Numbered from the stretch's first letter, positions 26,752-35,749 are shown. The stretch is DNA of 64,000 nt from DATAOG01 sp963757395 (GCA_963757395.1 CAVWRK010000001.1:124001-188000); one strand, 5' to 3'. The notes: generated from the sequence alone by a model not told the origin. Numbers and translations: made by a program.

Positions 26752-27900
26752 ATGCACCAGCAGCAAGCGGCGGGCGATGGCTTCCAGGTCACCCCCTGGA
26801 TCGACGCGCTCGGCGGCTTCATCGCCCGCCACCAGGGCCTCTGGACCCGGATCGGCAACCTCGAGACCCGGCTGCTCGCGGACGAGCTGAGCGAGGTCCG
26901 GATCCGGCAGCCGATCTACGTTGCCGGTCTCGCCCGCTCGGGCAGCACGATCCTGCTCGAGCTGCTGGCGCGTCATCCGGACGTCGTCAGCCACCGCTAC
27001 CGGGACTATCCGCCGGTATTCACGCCCTACATGTGGAACCGGCTGCTCGAGCGCACGCCGCAACGCGAGGTCGCGCCCGCCGAGCGCAGCCACAAAGACG
27101 GCATCAAGGTCACCCCCGACAGCCCCGAGGCGCTGGAAGAGGTCCTCTGGATGGCGTTCTTCCCGCAGCTGCACGACCCCGCGCACAGCGCCGTGCTCGA
27201 CCGGCAGACCAGCCATCCGGCCTTCGAGAGTTTCTACCGCGACCACATCCGCAAGCTGCTCCGGGTGCGCGGCGGTCGCCGTTACCTCGCCAAGGGCAAC
27301 TACAACGTGACCCGGCTCGAGTATCTGCTCGGGCTGTTCCCGGATGCGCGCTTCGTGATCCCGGTGCGCGACCCGCGCTGGCACATCGCCTCGCTGATCA
27401 AGCAGCACGCCCTGTTCTGCCAGGGCGGCGAGCAGAATCCGAAGGCGGTCCGCCATCTGCAGCGGGTCGGCCACTTCGAGTTCGGGCTCGACCGGCGGCC
27501 GGTCAACGCCGGCGACCCGGCAGCGATCGAGCTGATCCTCGCCTGCTGGCAGCAGGGCGACGAGGTCGAGGGCTGGGCGCGCTACTGGAGCCACGTCTAC
27601 GACCACGTCGCCGACCGGATCGAGGCCAACCCGGAGCTGCGGGCGGCGGCGCTGGTCGTGCGCTACGAGGACCTCTGCCGGACCCCGCAGGCCACCCTGC
27701 AGGCGGTGCTCGACCACGTCGGCCTGGCGGTTCCGGAGCAGGTCCTGGCCGAGCTCGCCGAGACCCTCCGGTTCCCGACCTACTACGAGCCGCGCTTCAC
27801 GGCCGACGAGCTCGCGATCCTCGAGCGGCAGACCGCGGACGTCGCCTGGCGCTACGGCTACGAGGCGCCGGCCCCGGCGGAGCTCAGCGCTCGAGCTTGA
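26752..27900 (+). CDS. PAPS-dependent-type sulfotransferase family protein
   Basis: A 382-residue P-loop sulfotransferase. The 5'-phosphosulfate loop is at about residues 58-68 (YVAGLARSGSTILLELL). The 3'-phosphate site is near 200-213 (VIPVRDPRWHIAS). A C-terminal YEDL segment precedes the helix that closes the site. Such enzymes transfer sulfate from PAPS to hydroxyl or amine groups of lipids, glycans or small molecules, in the cytosol or at the membrane. AGGAG precedes the ATG. It is the last gene of the run starting at 22920. Its 3' end overlaps the opposite-strand NIPSNAP gene by 17 bases. Confidence 0.85.
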   Translation: MHQQQAAGDGFQVTPWIDALGGFIARHQGLWTRIGNLETRLLADELSEVRIRQPIYVAGLARSGSTILLELLARHPDVVSHRYRDYPPVFTPYMWNRLLERTPQREVAPAERSHKDGIKVTPDSPEALEEVLWMAFFPQLHDPAHSAVLDRQTSHPAFESFYRDHIRKLLRVRGGRRYLAKGNYNVTRLEYLLGLFPDARFVIPVRDPRWHIASLIKQHALFCQGGEQNPKAVRHLQRVGHFEFGLDRRPVNAGDPAAIELILACWQQGDEVEGWARYWSHVYDHVADRIEANPELRAAALVVRYEDLCRTPQATLQAVLDHVGLAVPEQVLAELAETLRFPTYYEPRFTADELAILERQTADVAWRYGYEAPAPAELSARA

Positions 27901-28207
27901 AGAACGGCGCCGGGGTCATCAGCTTGTTCTTCTGCCCGATCAGGTAGCCGGCCTCGCGGCTCGCCTTGACATAGGCCTGCCAGTCGGGATCGGCCTGCAT
28001 CGCGGCGCGCTTCTTGGCCCGGTCGCCGGCGTCCTCGTAGACCCAGATGTGGACGTAGGTGTTGATCGGGCCGGTCTCGGTGATCGCGTAGAAGGCCGGC
28101 GGGCCGAGATGGCGCTCCTGCGCCGCCTTGCCGAGCTTCTGGTAGAGCTCGAAGTGTGCGGGCAGCGTGCCGGGCTTGACGGTGTAGGTCCGGTGGTCGA
28201 AGAGCAT
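27884..28207 (-). CDS. NIPSNAP family protein
   Basis: A 107-residue ferredoxin-like alpha/beta barrel protein beginning MLFDHRTYTVKPGTLPAHFELYQ, with INTYVHIWVYEDAGDRAKKRAAM and a second short repeat. It matches the NIPSNAP family of small, often dimeric proteins frequently near catabolic genes; the biochemical role is unclear. GGGGAGACC before the ATG supports this start. Confidence 0.88.
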   Translation of the reverse strand: MLFDHRTYTVKPGTLPAHFELYQKLGKAAQERHLGPPAFYAITETGPINTYVHIWVYEDAGDRAKKRAAMQADPDWQAYVKASREAGYLIGQKNKLMTPAPFFKLER

Positions 28208-28389
28208 GCCTGGTCTCCCCCCAATGGGCTGAATGATGGGCTGACGGGCCGGCGCGCCGGCGCCGGCGGCTGATTTGATCTGCGCCGGGCACGATCCGTC
28301 AAGCCTCGGCAGCGATCCCCTCGGCAGCGATCCCTTGCCCGATCGAGCGGGTCGTTGAAGTATCGGGCCGACCGATACGGGAGGCTCCG

Positions 28390-28566
28390 ATGCCGCTGCC
28401 GCGCCAGCGTCTATCCTATTCCGCGATCGTCGACCAGTTCGAGCGGCTCTACCAGGAGAGTGCCACGATCATCCGGATCATGGCGATCAGCCTGCATCCC
28501 TACATCACCGGCGTCGCTCATCGGATCGGCCACGACCGGTATGTCGAGGCGAGCGCTGGCCGGTGA
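28390..28566 (+). pseudogene. C-terminal stub of a polysaccharide deacetylase
   Basis: A 58-codon open frame. YSAIVDQFERLYQES followed by RIMAISLHPYITGVAHRI is the last ~50 residues of PuuE/PgdA-type polysaccharide deacetylases, which end ...ISLHPYISGVPHRI. The catalytic NodB domain that should precede it is absent. The frame before 28390 has no homology, so the gene lost its 5' part. Its stop overlaps the region just before the next dehydrogenase gene. Confidence 0.65.
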
Positions 28567-28577
28567 GGGTGGCAGCC

Positions 28578-29543
28578 ATGCATGAGCAGACGGTCGGCGT
28601 GATCGGGCTCGGGATCATGGGCAGGGCGGTCAGCGGCAACCTGGTGCAGGCCGGGTTCCGGGTGATCGGCCACGACCTGCTGCCCGAGCGGGTTCGGGCC
28701 TTGGCGGCCAATGGTGGGCAGGGCGCCGCCTCGGCGCGCGCGGTCGCGGAGGCGGCACCGGTGGTCATCACGCTGCTGCCCGGCGTCCCGGCGCTCGAGC
28801 AGGTGGTCTCGGGCGAGCGGGGGCTGGTCGCAGCTAAGCGCGCGGACCTGGTCCTGCTCGAATGCTCGACCCTGCCGATCGCCGCCAAGGAGGCGGCGGA
28901 GCGCGCGCTCGGGGCGGTCGGCGCCCAGGTCCTGGACTGCCCCTTGAGCGGCACCGGCGCCCAGGCGATCACCAGGGACCTCGTCGTCTACGCGAGCGGC
29001 GACCAGGAAGTCTTCGAGCGCTGCCGGGAGGTGTTCGGGGGCTTCGCGCGGTCCAGCCGCTACACCGGGCCGTTCGGCAACGGCTCGCGCTTCAAGTTCA
29101 TCGCCAACCTTCTGGTCTCGATCCACAACGTCGCCGCCGCCGAGGCGTTCGTGCTCGGCATCAAGGCGGGCCTCGCGCCGGATCTGCTCTATGAGCTGAT
29201 CGGAAATGGTGCCGGCACGTCCCGGATGTTCGAGGTGCGCGGGCCGATGATGGTCGAGGGGCGCTATGAGCCCGCGACGATGACGGTCCAGATGTGGCAG
29301 AAGGACCTCGCGATCATCAGCGAGTTCGGCCGCGCGCTCGGCGCGCCGACGCCTTTGTTCGCGGCCTCGGCGGAACTGTACGCGGCGGCGCTCGCGGAGG
29401 GGCGGGCACAGCAGGACACGGCGTCCGTATGCGCGGTGCTGGAGGCGATCGCTGGCCTCGCTCCCCGGCAGCCGGGCTCAGACGGGCCCCCGCCTCTCGA
29501 TCAGGCGAGATCGCCCTCCGGGCCGGCGAGCACGACCACATAG
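28578..29543 (+). CDS. NAD-binding 3-hydroxyisobutyrate-dehydrogenase-like enzyme
   Basis: A 321-residue beta-hydroxyacid dehydrogenase. The Rossmann motif is VGVIGLGIMGRAV at residues 6-18. The substrate loop is DCPLSGTG, and KFIANLLVSIHN holds the catalytic Lys. The C-terminal helical domain includes KDLAIISEFGRALGAPTPL. It oxidises a beta-hydroxy acid such as 3-hydroxyisobutyrate or tartronate; the substrate is unknown. The last ~25 codons run antisense through the end of the VOC gene, so the true C-terminus may be slightly different. Confidence 0.85.
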   Translation: MHEQTVGVIGLGIMGRAVSGNLVQAGFRVIGHDLLPERVRALAANGGQGAASARAVAEAAPVVITLLPGVPALEQVVSGERGLVAAKRADLVLLECSTLPIAAKEAAERALGAVGAQVLDCPLSGTGAQAITRDLVVYASGDQEVFERCREVFGGFARSSRYTGPFGNGSRFKFIANLLVSIHNVAAAEAFVLGIKAGLAPDLLYELIGNGAGTSRMFEVRGPMMVEGRYEPATMTVQMWQKDLAIISEFGRALGAPTPLFAASAELYAAALAEGRAQQDTASVCAVLEAIAGLAPRQPGSDGPPPLDQARSPSGPASTTT

Positions 29544-29887
29544 CCGTCCGGGTCGCGCAGCCAGCATTCCCGATGCTGCGCCCTGGGGTTGACCTTCGGC
29601 TCCTGGATGATCCTGGCTCCGAGCGCGCGGGCCCGCGCGACCGCGGCGTCGAACTCGTCGGTCTGAAACCAGAGCAGCACGCCGTAGCCATGCGGCGCAG
29701 CGTCGGGGTCGCCGAGATTGGGATGCTCGTGCGCTTTCCAGGCATGGAGCTGGAGCAGCAGCTCGCCGTCCTGCACCAGCCGCTCGTACTCGTCGCCGCC
29801 GTGACCGCTCTCCCCGCCCAACAGCCGCTGGTACCAGCGACTGCTGGCCTCGACGTCACGGACGGCGATCAGGGGTTGTGCGCGCAC
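29501..29887 (-). CDS. VOC family protein (glyoxalase/bleomycin-resistance type)
   Basis: A 128-residue VOC protein with two beta-alpha-beta units: PLIAVRDVEASSRWYQRLLG, then LLWFQTDEFDAAVARARALGA and ECWLRDPDGYVVVLAG. It lies 27 bases downstream of the FAD monooxygenase gene on the same strand and overlaps the end of the dehydrogenase gene on the other. Substrate unknown. Confidence 0.85.
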   Translation of the reverse strand: MRAQPLIAVRDVEASSRWYQRLLGGESGHGGDEYERLVQDGELLLQLHAWKAHEHPNLGDPDAAPHGYGVLLWFQTDEFDAAVARARALGARIIQEPKVNPRAQHRECWLRDPDGYVVVLAGPEGDLA

Positions 29888-29914
29888 GGGCCCTCCCTTC
29901 CGGTCTTCGCGATC

Positions 29915-31141
29915 CTACGCGCGCAGCCAGCCCGAGATCGCGGTCTCGGTCATCAGCGTGGCGGCGAGCTCCTCGACCACCCCCTGCCATTCCCGAGCTG
30001 CCAAGGCCGGTTGTTCGAGATAGGCGCCGAGCCAGCGGGCGCGCTCGACCAGCGCCCGGCCGTAGCGGAGCCGCCGGTCCTGCCATGCGTCGAGCGCCGC
30101 GGCCGGATCGGGTTCGGTCAGCGCCGCCGCCAGGGTCACCGCATCGAGCGCCGCCTTGGTCGCGCCCATACCCGGATGCGGCCGCGCGACGAAGGCGGCA
30201 TCGCCGATCAGGACCACCCGGCCGAACCGCATGCGCGGGCTCTCGAGATCGTAGATCGCCTGGATGAACGGATGCTCGACCAGCCCGACGACCTCGAGAA
30301 AGCAGGGCGCGACCAGTGCCGCCGCCGCCTTGCGCATCTCGTCGACCGGCTCCGCCCGCATCCGGGCCGGCGGGATCGACATGTCGTAGCGCCGGCCGTC
30401 GGCGTCGGTCAGCAGCGCCGGCAGCTGCGCCGCCGCGACCGGCCGGTACCAGACCCAGTTGTAGCGCCGCCCGCCCGGCAGGGTCGCCTCGTCGGCGCCC
30501 GGCACCGGGTAGCCCAGCATCTGCTCCGAGGGCGGCAGGCAGAACGCCAGGTGCTGGCAGAGGGCCGCCCGCGCCGCGGCCGACATCGAGCTCTCCTCGA
30601 TCAGCCCGCGCCAGGCGACGTAGCCGACGTAGGCGGGCTCGAGTGTGGGCAGCAGCTGGCGGCGGACGGTCGAGCGGATCCCGTCGGCGCCGATCAGCCA
30701 GTCGGCGCGCGCGCGGCCGCCGTCGGCGAGTTGGACCGTGACCCCGTCCTGGTCCTGCTCGAAGCTCTCGATCGCCCGGCCGGCGTGGTAGTGGCGGTCG
30801 GGAAACAGCTCGCGGATCAGCCGGAACAGGCGGTCCCAGGACATCATGACCTGGGGCAGCGCGTGCTCGCCGAGCACGCTGCCGTCGGGCCTCAAGGTGC
30901 AGCGGCCGACCACCGGCACGCCGATCGTCGCATCGATCGTAGCACCCGCCTGCTCGAGCGCTTCGAACAGCTCGGGATGGGGCACGATGCCGGCGCCCCG
31001 GCTGGCGAGCGCCTCGCCGGAGCGCTCGAACAGCTCGACCGCGAAGCCCAGGCGGTGCAGCAACGCGCCCGCGCACAGGCCGGCGATCGAGCCGCCCGCG
31101 ACGATCACCCGGCCGCGCGAAGAGGTGTCTGATCCGGTCAT
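29915..31141 (-). CDS. FAD-dependent monooxygenase, 2,6-dihydroxypyridine 3-monooxygenase-like
   Basis: A 408-residue group A flavoprotein hydroxylase. The FAD-binding loop is VIVAGGSIAGLCAG (residues ~11-24), the DG motif is WLIGADGIRSTVR, and the second FAD motif is VVLIGDAAFVARPHPGMGATKA. The middle region with YNWVWYRPV resembles DHPH-type hydroxylases of N-heteroaromatic breakdown. It needs NAD(P)H and O2 and hydroxylates an aromatic or heteroaromatic ring; the substrate is unproven. The start at MTGSDTSS fits the family; the longer frame is not conserved. Confidence 0.85.
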   Translation of the reverse strand: MTGSDTSSRGRVIVAGGSIAGLCAGALLHRLGFAVELFERSGEALASRGAGIVPHPELFEALEQAGATIDATIGVPVVGRCTLRPDGSVLGEHALPQVMMSWDRLFRLIRELFPDRHYHAGRAIESFEQDQDGVTVQLADGGRARADWLIGADGIRSTVRRQLLPTLEPAYVGYVAWRGLIEESSMSAAARAALCQHLAFCLPPSEQMLGYPVPGADEATLPGGRRYNWVWYRPVAAAQLPALLTDADGRRYDMSIPPARMRAEPVDEMRKAAAALVAPCFLEVVGLVEHPFIQAIYDLESPRMRFGRVVLIGDAAFVARPHPGMGATKAALDAVTLAAALTEPDPAAALDAWQDRRLRYGRALVERARWLGAYLEQPALAAREWQGVVEELAATLMTETAISGWLRA

Positions 31142-31823
31142 TGCCGTCCGTTCCGCTGGTCGACCGATCCCTGATAGCGGCCAGGCAGCGGCTGGCGCAA
31201 GCGTCGGCCCGGCGACGTACAACTTGCGGGCGACCACCCGGGCGGGGCACGATGGCCGCGGCCGGCCGACCGAGGGAAGGCGAGCGTGCGCGCGATCGGG
31301 TTCAACCACCTCGGCATCGGCGCCAGAAGCCTGGAGGCCATCCCTGCTTCGACCACGAGATGTTCGGCCTGGAGCATTTTCGCGCTCGATGCCGACCACG
31401 TCGAGGCGGTGTGTCGCGCCGCGCTCCGTGCTGCTGGCATCAACCACCCGGGAGTGCCCCTCGCCGCCCGACACAAGACCTTGTGCGTCACCTCACTCTT
31501 TTCCCATCCATGACTTCCTCTCGGCGGCGTGCTATGCTACCAGATTAGCTAGTTGCGGCGATTCGCGCGCCGGGGGTCGCGTTCCAGGTGGTCTCTCGGA
31601 CACTCGGAGGAGACGTTGGCAGGAAGGGGCTCGTGGATAAGCCCTTGGCTAGGCTTGACGCGCCGTCTGCAGGCATGGGGCGGCTGTTGGTTGCTCGGGT
31701 TGCCGTTCGGCGATGCCTTCAGTCCGTGGCCATATGTCTCGCCACTGGCGGGTGGCGCCCGGTTCTTCGGGCCCGGGCAAATCCAGGAACACTCAGTTGA
31801 ACGAATTGTCGCGTGCGCTGGTC
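31142..31823. other. 682-base gap upstream of the glycan locus
   Basis: It separates the minus-strand monooxygenase from the plus-strand glycan genes and holds the remnant annotated at 31286-31513. Bases 31520-31555 (GCTATGCTACCAGATTAGCTAG) are AT-richer than their surroundings and could hold the promoter of the glycan locus, but I cannot place a convincing -35/-10 pair. Confidence 0.35.
31286..31513 (+). pseudogene. Remnant of a VOC-type gene
   Basis: It begins MRAIGFNHLGIGARSLE, the usual first strand of VOC proteins. About one base off, the next part reads HPCFDHEMFGLEHF, like the FYE.VFGLE helix-strand that should follow. Then ADHVEAVCRAALRAAGINHPGV fits the later helix. The pieces lie in two frames with deletions, and the second metal ligand region is missing. 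I read it as a decayed gene, not a functional one. Confidence 0.4.
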
Positions 31824-33137
31824 ATGGGCAAGCCGGAGCTTGATCGCATGATCGATGGGCCGGCAGCTTCGCGAGACGGGGAGCCGTGGCGGACTTCGTC
31901 CGCGAGCGGCGGTCTGAACATCCTGATGGTGGCGCCCCAGCCATTCTTTCGAATTCGCGGCACGCCTTTCAGCATCCTGCATCGAATCCGTGCCTTGACG
32001 ATGTCCGGCCATCAGGTCGATCTGGTCACCTATCCTTTCGGCGAGGACATTCCGATCCCGCGGCTGCGGATTCTGAGGGCGTCGCAGCCGCCATGGATCA
32101 AGGACGTCAAGATCGGGCCGTCCCCCGCCAAGCTGGTCCTCGACCTGCACCTCTACCGAGAGACGGTGCGCGCTCTGAGGGCGCGGCGCTACGATGTGCT
32201 CCACTCTCATGAGGAGGCCGCCTTCTTCGCCGTCGGTCTCGCGCGGCGCTTCGGTCTGCCGCACATCTACGACATGCACAGCAGCCTGCCCCAGCAGCTG
32301 AGCAACTGCCGCACCTATGACCAATGGCCCGTCCGGATGCTGTTCGCGCGGCTGGAGCGCTGGGTGCTGCATCGGTCTGACGGTGTGATCACAATCTGTC
32401 CCGAGCTTGCCGAGGCCATCGCCAGGGAAGCGCCGTCGACGCCGCATGAGATGATCGAAAACATGGGTGATGATGCCCAGGTTTTCGGCAGCAGCAACGA
32501 CGACGTCCGCGCCGAACTGGGCCTGCAGGGCAACGCCGTGGTTCTGTATACGGGGACACTCGAGCCCTACCAGGGGGTCGACCTTTTGCTGCGCGGCTTC
32601 GCCAGCGTTGTCGTGCGCCGTCCCCATGCACGTCTGCTGATCGTGGGCGGGCAAGTCGGCCAGATCGAATACTACCGCCGGCTAGCGGCCAAGTTGCCGA
32701 TCGCGGATGCGGTGATGTTCACGGGGCCGGTGCATCCTCGCCGCATAGCCGACTTCCTCAGGGCGGCCGACGTCATCGTTTCGCCGCGCTCGCGCGGCAC
32801 CAACACCCCGCTCAAGATCTACGGTTATCTGCGCTCGGGGCGGCCGCTGGTCGCTACCGCGCTGCGCACCCACACGCAGATCCTCAATTCGGAAGTGGCG
32901 TGCCTGGTGCCACCGAGCGCGGCCGGGCTGGCCGAGGGGATCGAGCGCGTGCTTGACGATCGGGCCTTCGGCGAGCGCTTGGCGAGCGCCGCCTGTCGAC
33001 GGGCGGCTGAGCGGTTCTCTGACGCCAACTATGTCGCGAGGGTACGGGATTTCTACGGACGCGTCATGGAGAGGCGGCGGGTTGCCGTCGCCAAAAGTGC
33101 CGCGCCGGCGGTGGGCCTGCCCTCAGGGCTCAGGTGA
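31824..33137 (+). CDS. Glycosyltransferase family 4
   Basis: About 437 residues, GT-B fold. The N-terminal domain has NILMVAPQPFFRIRGTPFS and GHQVDLVTYPFGEDI. The C-terminal nucleotide-sugar domain has VVLYTGTLEPYQGVDLL, then ADVIVSPRSRGTNTPLKIYGYL and the GRPLVAT loop. It transfers a sugar from an activated donor to a lipid- or glycan-linked acceptor. ATG 31824 is chosen as the first Met near the conserved part; upstream ones are in low-conservation sequence. It is the first gene of the glycan unit, and a decayed copy lies at 42380-43561. Confidence 0.85.
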   Translation: MGKPELDRMIDGPAASRDGEPWRTSSASGGLNILMVAPQPFFRIRGTPFSILHRIRALTMSGHQVDLVTYPFGEDIPIPRLRILRASQPPWIKDVKIGPSPAKLVLDLHLYRETVRALRARRYDVLHSHEEAAFFAVGLARRFGLPHIYDMHSSLPQQLSNCRTYDQWPVRMLFARLERWVLHRSDGVITICPELAEAIAREAPSTPHEMIENMGDDAQVFGSSNDDVRAELGLQGNAVVLYTGTLEPYQGVDLLLRGFASVVVRRPHARLLIVGGQVGQIEYYRRLAAKLPIADAVMFTGPVHPRRIADFLRAADVIVSPRSRGTNTPLKIYGYLRSGRPLVATALRTHTQILNSEVACLVPPSAAGLAEGIERVLDDRAFGERLASAACRRAAERFSDANYVARVRDFYGRVMERRRVAVAKSAAPAVGLPSGLR

Positions 33138-33157
33138 GCTCAAGGAGTGCCGAAAGC

Positions 33158-34012
33158 ATGTCGGCCGTGATCAAAGGCCTCCGGTCCGGTCCGGTCGACG
33201 CTGCTTCGGGTAGGGCCGACGACCCGGCGTTGGACCGGGTCCGGCAGTATTGGAATGATCACATCCACGATTGGAAGATCGCACGCAGCCCGGTCGGCAC
33301 GAAGGGATTCTTCGAGGAGATAGAAGCCTATCGTTTCGAGAAGTTGAGCTACCTGCCGCGCGTGGTCAACTTCGACGGCTATCACGGCAAGCGGGTGCTC
33401 GACGTCGGTTGCGGCGTCGGCAACGATCTGGCCCGGTTCGTCAAGGGCGGCGCCGAGGTCGTCGGGCTCGATCTCGCCCAGACCTCGATCGACCTCGCCC
33501 GGCGCAACTTTCAGCAGCGCGGGCTGGCCGGCGAATTCCTGATCGGCAACGGCGAGGCCATGGATCTGCCGGACGATGCTTTCGATCTGGTCTATTGCCA
33601 CACGGTCCTGCACTTCACGCCCCGGCCGCAGCGCATGGTCCGGGAGCTCCATCGCGTGCTGCGGCCGGGCGGGCAGGCCATCGTCATGACCGTCAATCGT
33701 CATTCCTGGCTCAACCTTCTGCACAAGCTGATGAAGGTCGAGATCGATCACCTCGACGCACCGTGCTTTCACCAGTTCTCCGAGCGCGAGTTTCGCGAGC
33801 TGCTGTCGCCGTTCGGCTCGGTGACCATCGTCCCCGAACGGTTCCCGGTGGCGACCAAGGTGCACGGCGGCCTCAAGGCCAAGTTCTACAACGGGCTTTT
33901 CGTCGACCTGTTCAATGCGCTGCCGCGGCGGTGGACCCGCCGCAGCGGGCATCATCTGCTCGCCTTTGCCTCGAAGGTGGCGCAGGCGCCCAGCGCCCAG
34001 TCGGCTGCATGA
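33158..34012 (+). CDS. Class I SAM-dependent methyltransferase
   Basis: A 284-residue protein. SAM motif I is VLDVGCGVGNDLARF, with the acidic residue of motif II in VVGLDLA, then FDLVYCHTVLHF and the post-motif VLRPGGQAIVMT. A C-terminal extension follows with DHLDAPCFHQFSEREFRELL. The acceptor is unknown; context suggests a sugar or lipid-linked glycan. It follows the glycosyltransferase by 20 bases and overlaps the GlpD-like start by four bases (ATGA). Confidence 0.85.
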   Translation: MSAVIKGLRSGPVDAASGRADDPALDRVRQYWNDHIHDWKIARSPVGTKGFFEEIEAYRFEKLSYLPRVVNFDGYHGKRVLDVGCGVGNDLARFVKGGAEVVGLDLAQTSIDLARRNFQQRGLAGEFLIGNGEAMDLPDDAFDLVYCHTVLHFTPRPQRMVRELHRVLRPGGQAIVMTVNRHSWLNLLHKLMKVEIDHLDAPCFHQFSEREFRELLSPFGSVTIVPERFPVATKVHGGLKAKFYNGLFVDLFNALPRRWTRRSGHHLLAFASKVAQAPSAQSAA

Positions 34013-35727
34013 AGCGTGACCTTCGGCGCCTGGCGGACACCACATACGACGTTCTGGTGGTCGGAGCCGGCATCCACGGCGCCTGCATCGCCCGAGATGC
34101 GGCCTTGCGCGGTCTGCAGGTCGCGCTGGTCGAGCGGGGTGACTTCGGCAGCGCAACCTCGCACAACTCCTTCAAGCTGATCCACGGCGGCCTGCGCTAC
34201 CTGCAGCACCTGGATCTGCGCCGCGTCCGGGAATCGTTGGAGGAACGCCGCTTCTGGCTCCAGGCCGCTCCGCGACTGATCCGGCCCCTAGAGTTCGTCA
34301 TGCCCACCTACGGCCACGGCAGCCGTGGCCGGGAGGCGCTCTGGCTGGCGTTGCGCGCCCACGACATCATCGGCTTCGATCGCAATCGGCGCGTCCCGCC
34401 GAGCCGGCGGACACCCTCGGGCCGGGTCATCTCGAAGAGCGAATGTCTGCGCCTCATCCCCGGGCTCGCACCGGGCGGCCTGACCGGGGGCGCCATTTGG
34501 TACGACGCTCAGATGGAGGATGCGGACCGGGTGCTGCTGGAATGCGTCCTCGGCGCTGCCGAAGCCGGGGCTGACGTAGCCAATTACCTGACGATCGAGG
34601 CTCTGATCGGCACCGACGCGTGCATCGAAGGGGTCCGCGCGCGGGATCTGCTGGATGGGAGCGAGCTGGAGATCCGCGCGGCCGTGACCGTGAACGCCTG
34701 TGGCCCTTGGAGCAGCGAGCTTCTGCGCCGCGCGCCGAGGGATCTGTCGGCGGGTCACGAGCTGGGCTTGACCAAGGGTATGAACCTGGTGACGCGCAAG
34801 CTGTTCGACGGTCATGCGGTCGGTGTGGTCAGCCGCCGGCGCTCCGATGCCGTCCTGGGACGCAGCCGGCGCCTGTACTTCGTCACGCCCTGGTACGACT
34901 GCTCGGTGATCGGCACCGCGCATCTGCCCTACCAGGGCGGCGACCCGGACCGCTGTCGCTTCACGGAGAGCGAGGTCGAGGCGTTCCTCGATGAGATCAA
35001 CGCCGCCTGTCCGGGTGCCCGGCTCACCCTCGATGACGTGCGCTACCGCTATGGTGGCCTGACGCCAGCGGACGGCGAGCAGCAGGGCGAGGTCAAGCGG
35101 GCGCGGCGCAGCGTCGTCATCGACCATCAGCGGAGCGATGCGATGGCGGGCCTCGTCAGCGCGGTCGGGGTCAAGTTCACGATGGCGCGCCGGGTGGCGG
35201 AGCACACCGTCGACGCGGTATTTCACAAGCTCGGCAGGACACCGCCGCCGTGCACCGCCAAGCACGTTCCGTTGTCCGGGGTGCAGGGGTTCGGAGACCC
35301 GGACACGGCCACCCAACCGACCACCCGAGTACTCGGATCTCAGGTTGAAAATGCGGCGGGAGTACTGTTGCGACGATATCCTGCGGCTTTTGACCGCATC
35401 ATTGACGACAGACCACAGCCGAAATCGGAAAAATCCTTGCGTGACATCTTCCATTGTTGTTGCCTATACAGCGTCCGGGAGGAGATGGCGGTGCGGTTGA
35501 CCGATCTGATCTTCCTCCGCAGCAACCTTGCCGCCAGGGGCGCGTTGCCGGCCGGCAGTATGGGCTGGTGCGCCGACATGATGCAGGCCGAGCTTGGGTG
35601 GAGCATGAGCCGCAAACGGGCGGAATTGGCGGACGCGCAGGCGAGCGGGGTGGCGCATTTTTGCCCTATTGAGCCGAGGTCCTCCGTGTCAGGCCCCATG
35701 GAGGGCAGGCGGTTTGCCGCCAATTGA
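34009..35727 (+). CDS. FAD-dependent glycerol-3-phosphate dehydrogenase-like protein
   Basis: A 572-residue DAO-fold flavoprotein: DVLVVGAGIHGACIARDAALRG binds FAD, then SHNSFKLIHGGLRYLQHLDLRRV as in GlpD, YRYGGLTP and a GlpD-like C-terminal domain ending MQAELGWSMSRKRAELAD. Classic GlpD oxidises glycerol 3-phosphate to DHAP at the membrane. Here it lies inside a glycan operon, coupled to a methyltransferase, and a decayed copy sits at the same place in the second unit. A role on a glycerol-phosphate-like glycan precursor is therefore more likely than glycerol catabolism. No glpK or glpF is near. Confidence 0.85.
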   Translation: MKRDLRRLADTTYDVLVVGAGIHGACIARDAALRGLQVALVERGDFGSATSHNSFKLIHGGLRYLQHLDLRRVRESLEERRFWLQAAPRLIRPLEFVMPTYGHGSRGREALWLALRAHDIIGFDRNRRVPPSRRTPSGRVISKSECLRLIPGLAPGGLTGGAIWYDAQMEDADRVLLECVLGAAEAGADVANYLTIEALIGTDACIEGVRARDLLDGSELEIRAAVTVNACGPWSSELLRRAPRDLSAGHELGLTKGMNLVTRKLFDGHAVGVVSRRRSDAVLGRSRRLYFVTPWYDCSVIGTAHLPYQGGDPDRCRFTESEVEAFLDEINAACPGARLTLDDVRYRYGGLTPADGEQQGEVKRARRSVVIDHQRSDAMAGLVSAVGVKFTMARRVAEHTVDAVFHKLGRTPPPCTAKHVPLSGVQGFGDPDTATQPTTRVLGSQVENAAGVLLRRYPAAFDRIIDDRPQPKSEKSLRDIFHCCCLYSVREEMAVRLTDLIFLRSNLAARGALPAGSMGWCADMMQAELGWSMSRKRAELADAQASGVAHFCPIEPRSSVSGPMEGRRFAAN

Positions 35728-35749
35728 GCTTGGAGTCAGGTGAAACGGA

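Noticed and set aside
28248..28261. 14-bp palindrome GCCGGCGCGCCGGC
   Set aside because: Such GC palindromes are expected often in this composition; no placement relative to a gene end or promoter supports a function.
33271..35727. 818-aa ORF that seems to fuse the methyltransferase and GlpD-like proteins
   Set aside because: The first part is an off-frame shadow of the methyltransferase gene. The real GlpD-like gene starts at 34009 with an ATGA overlap.
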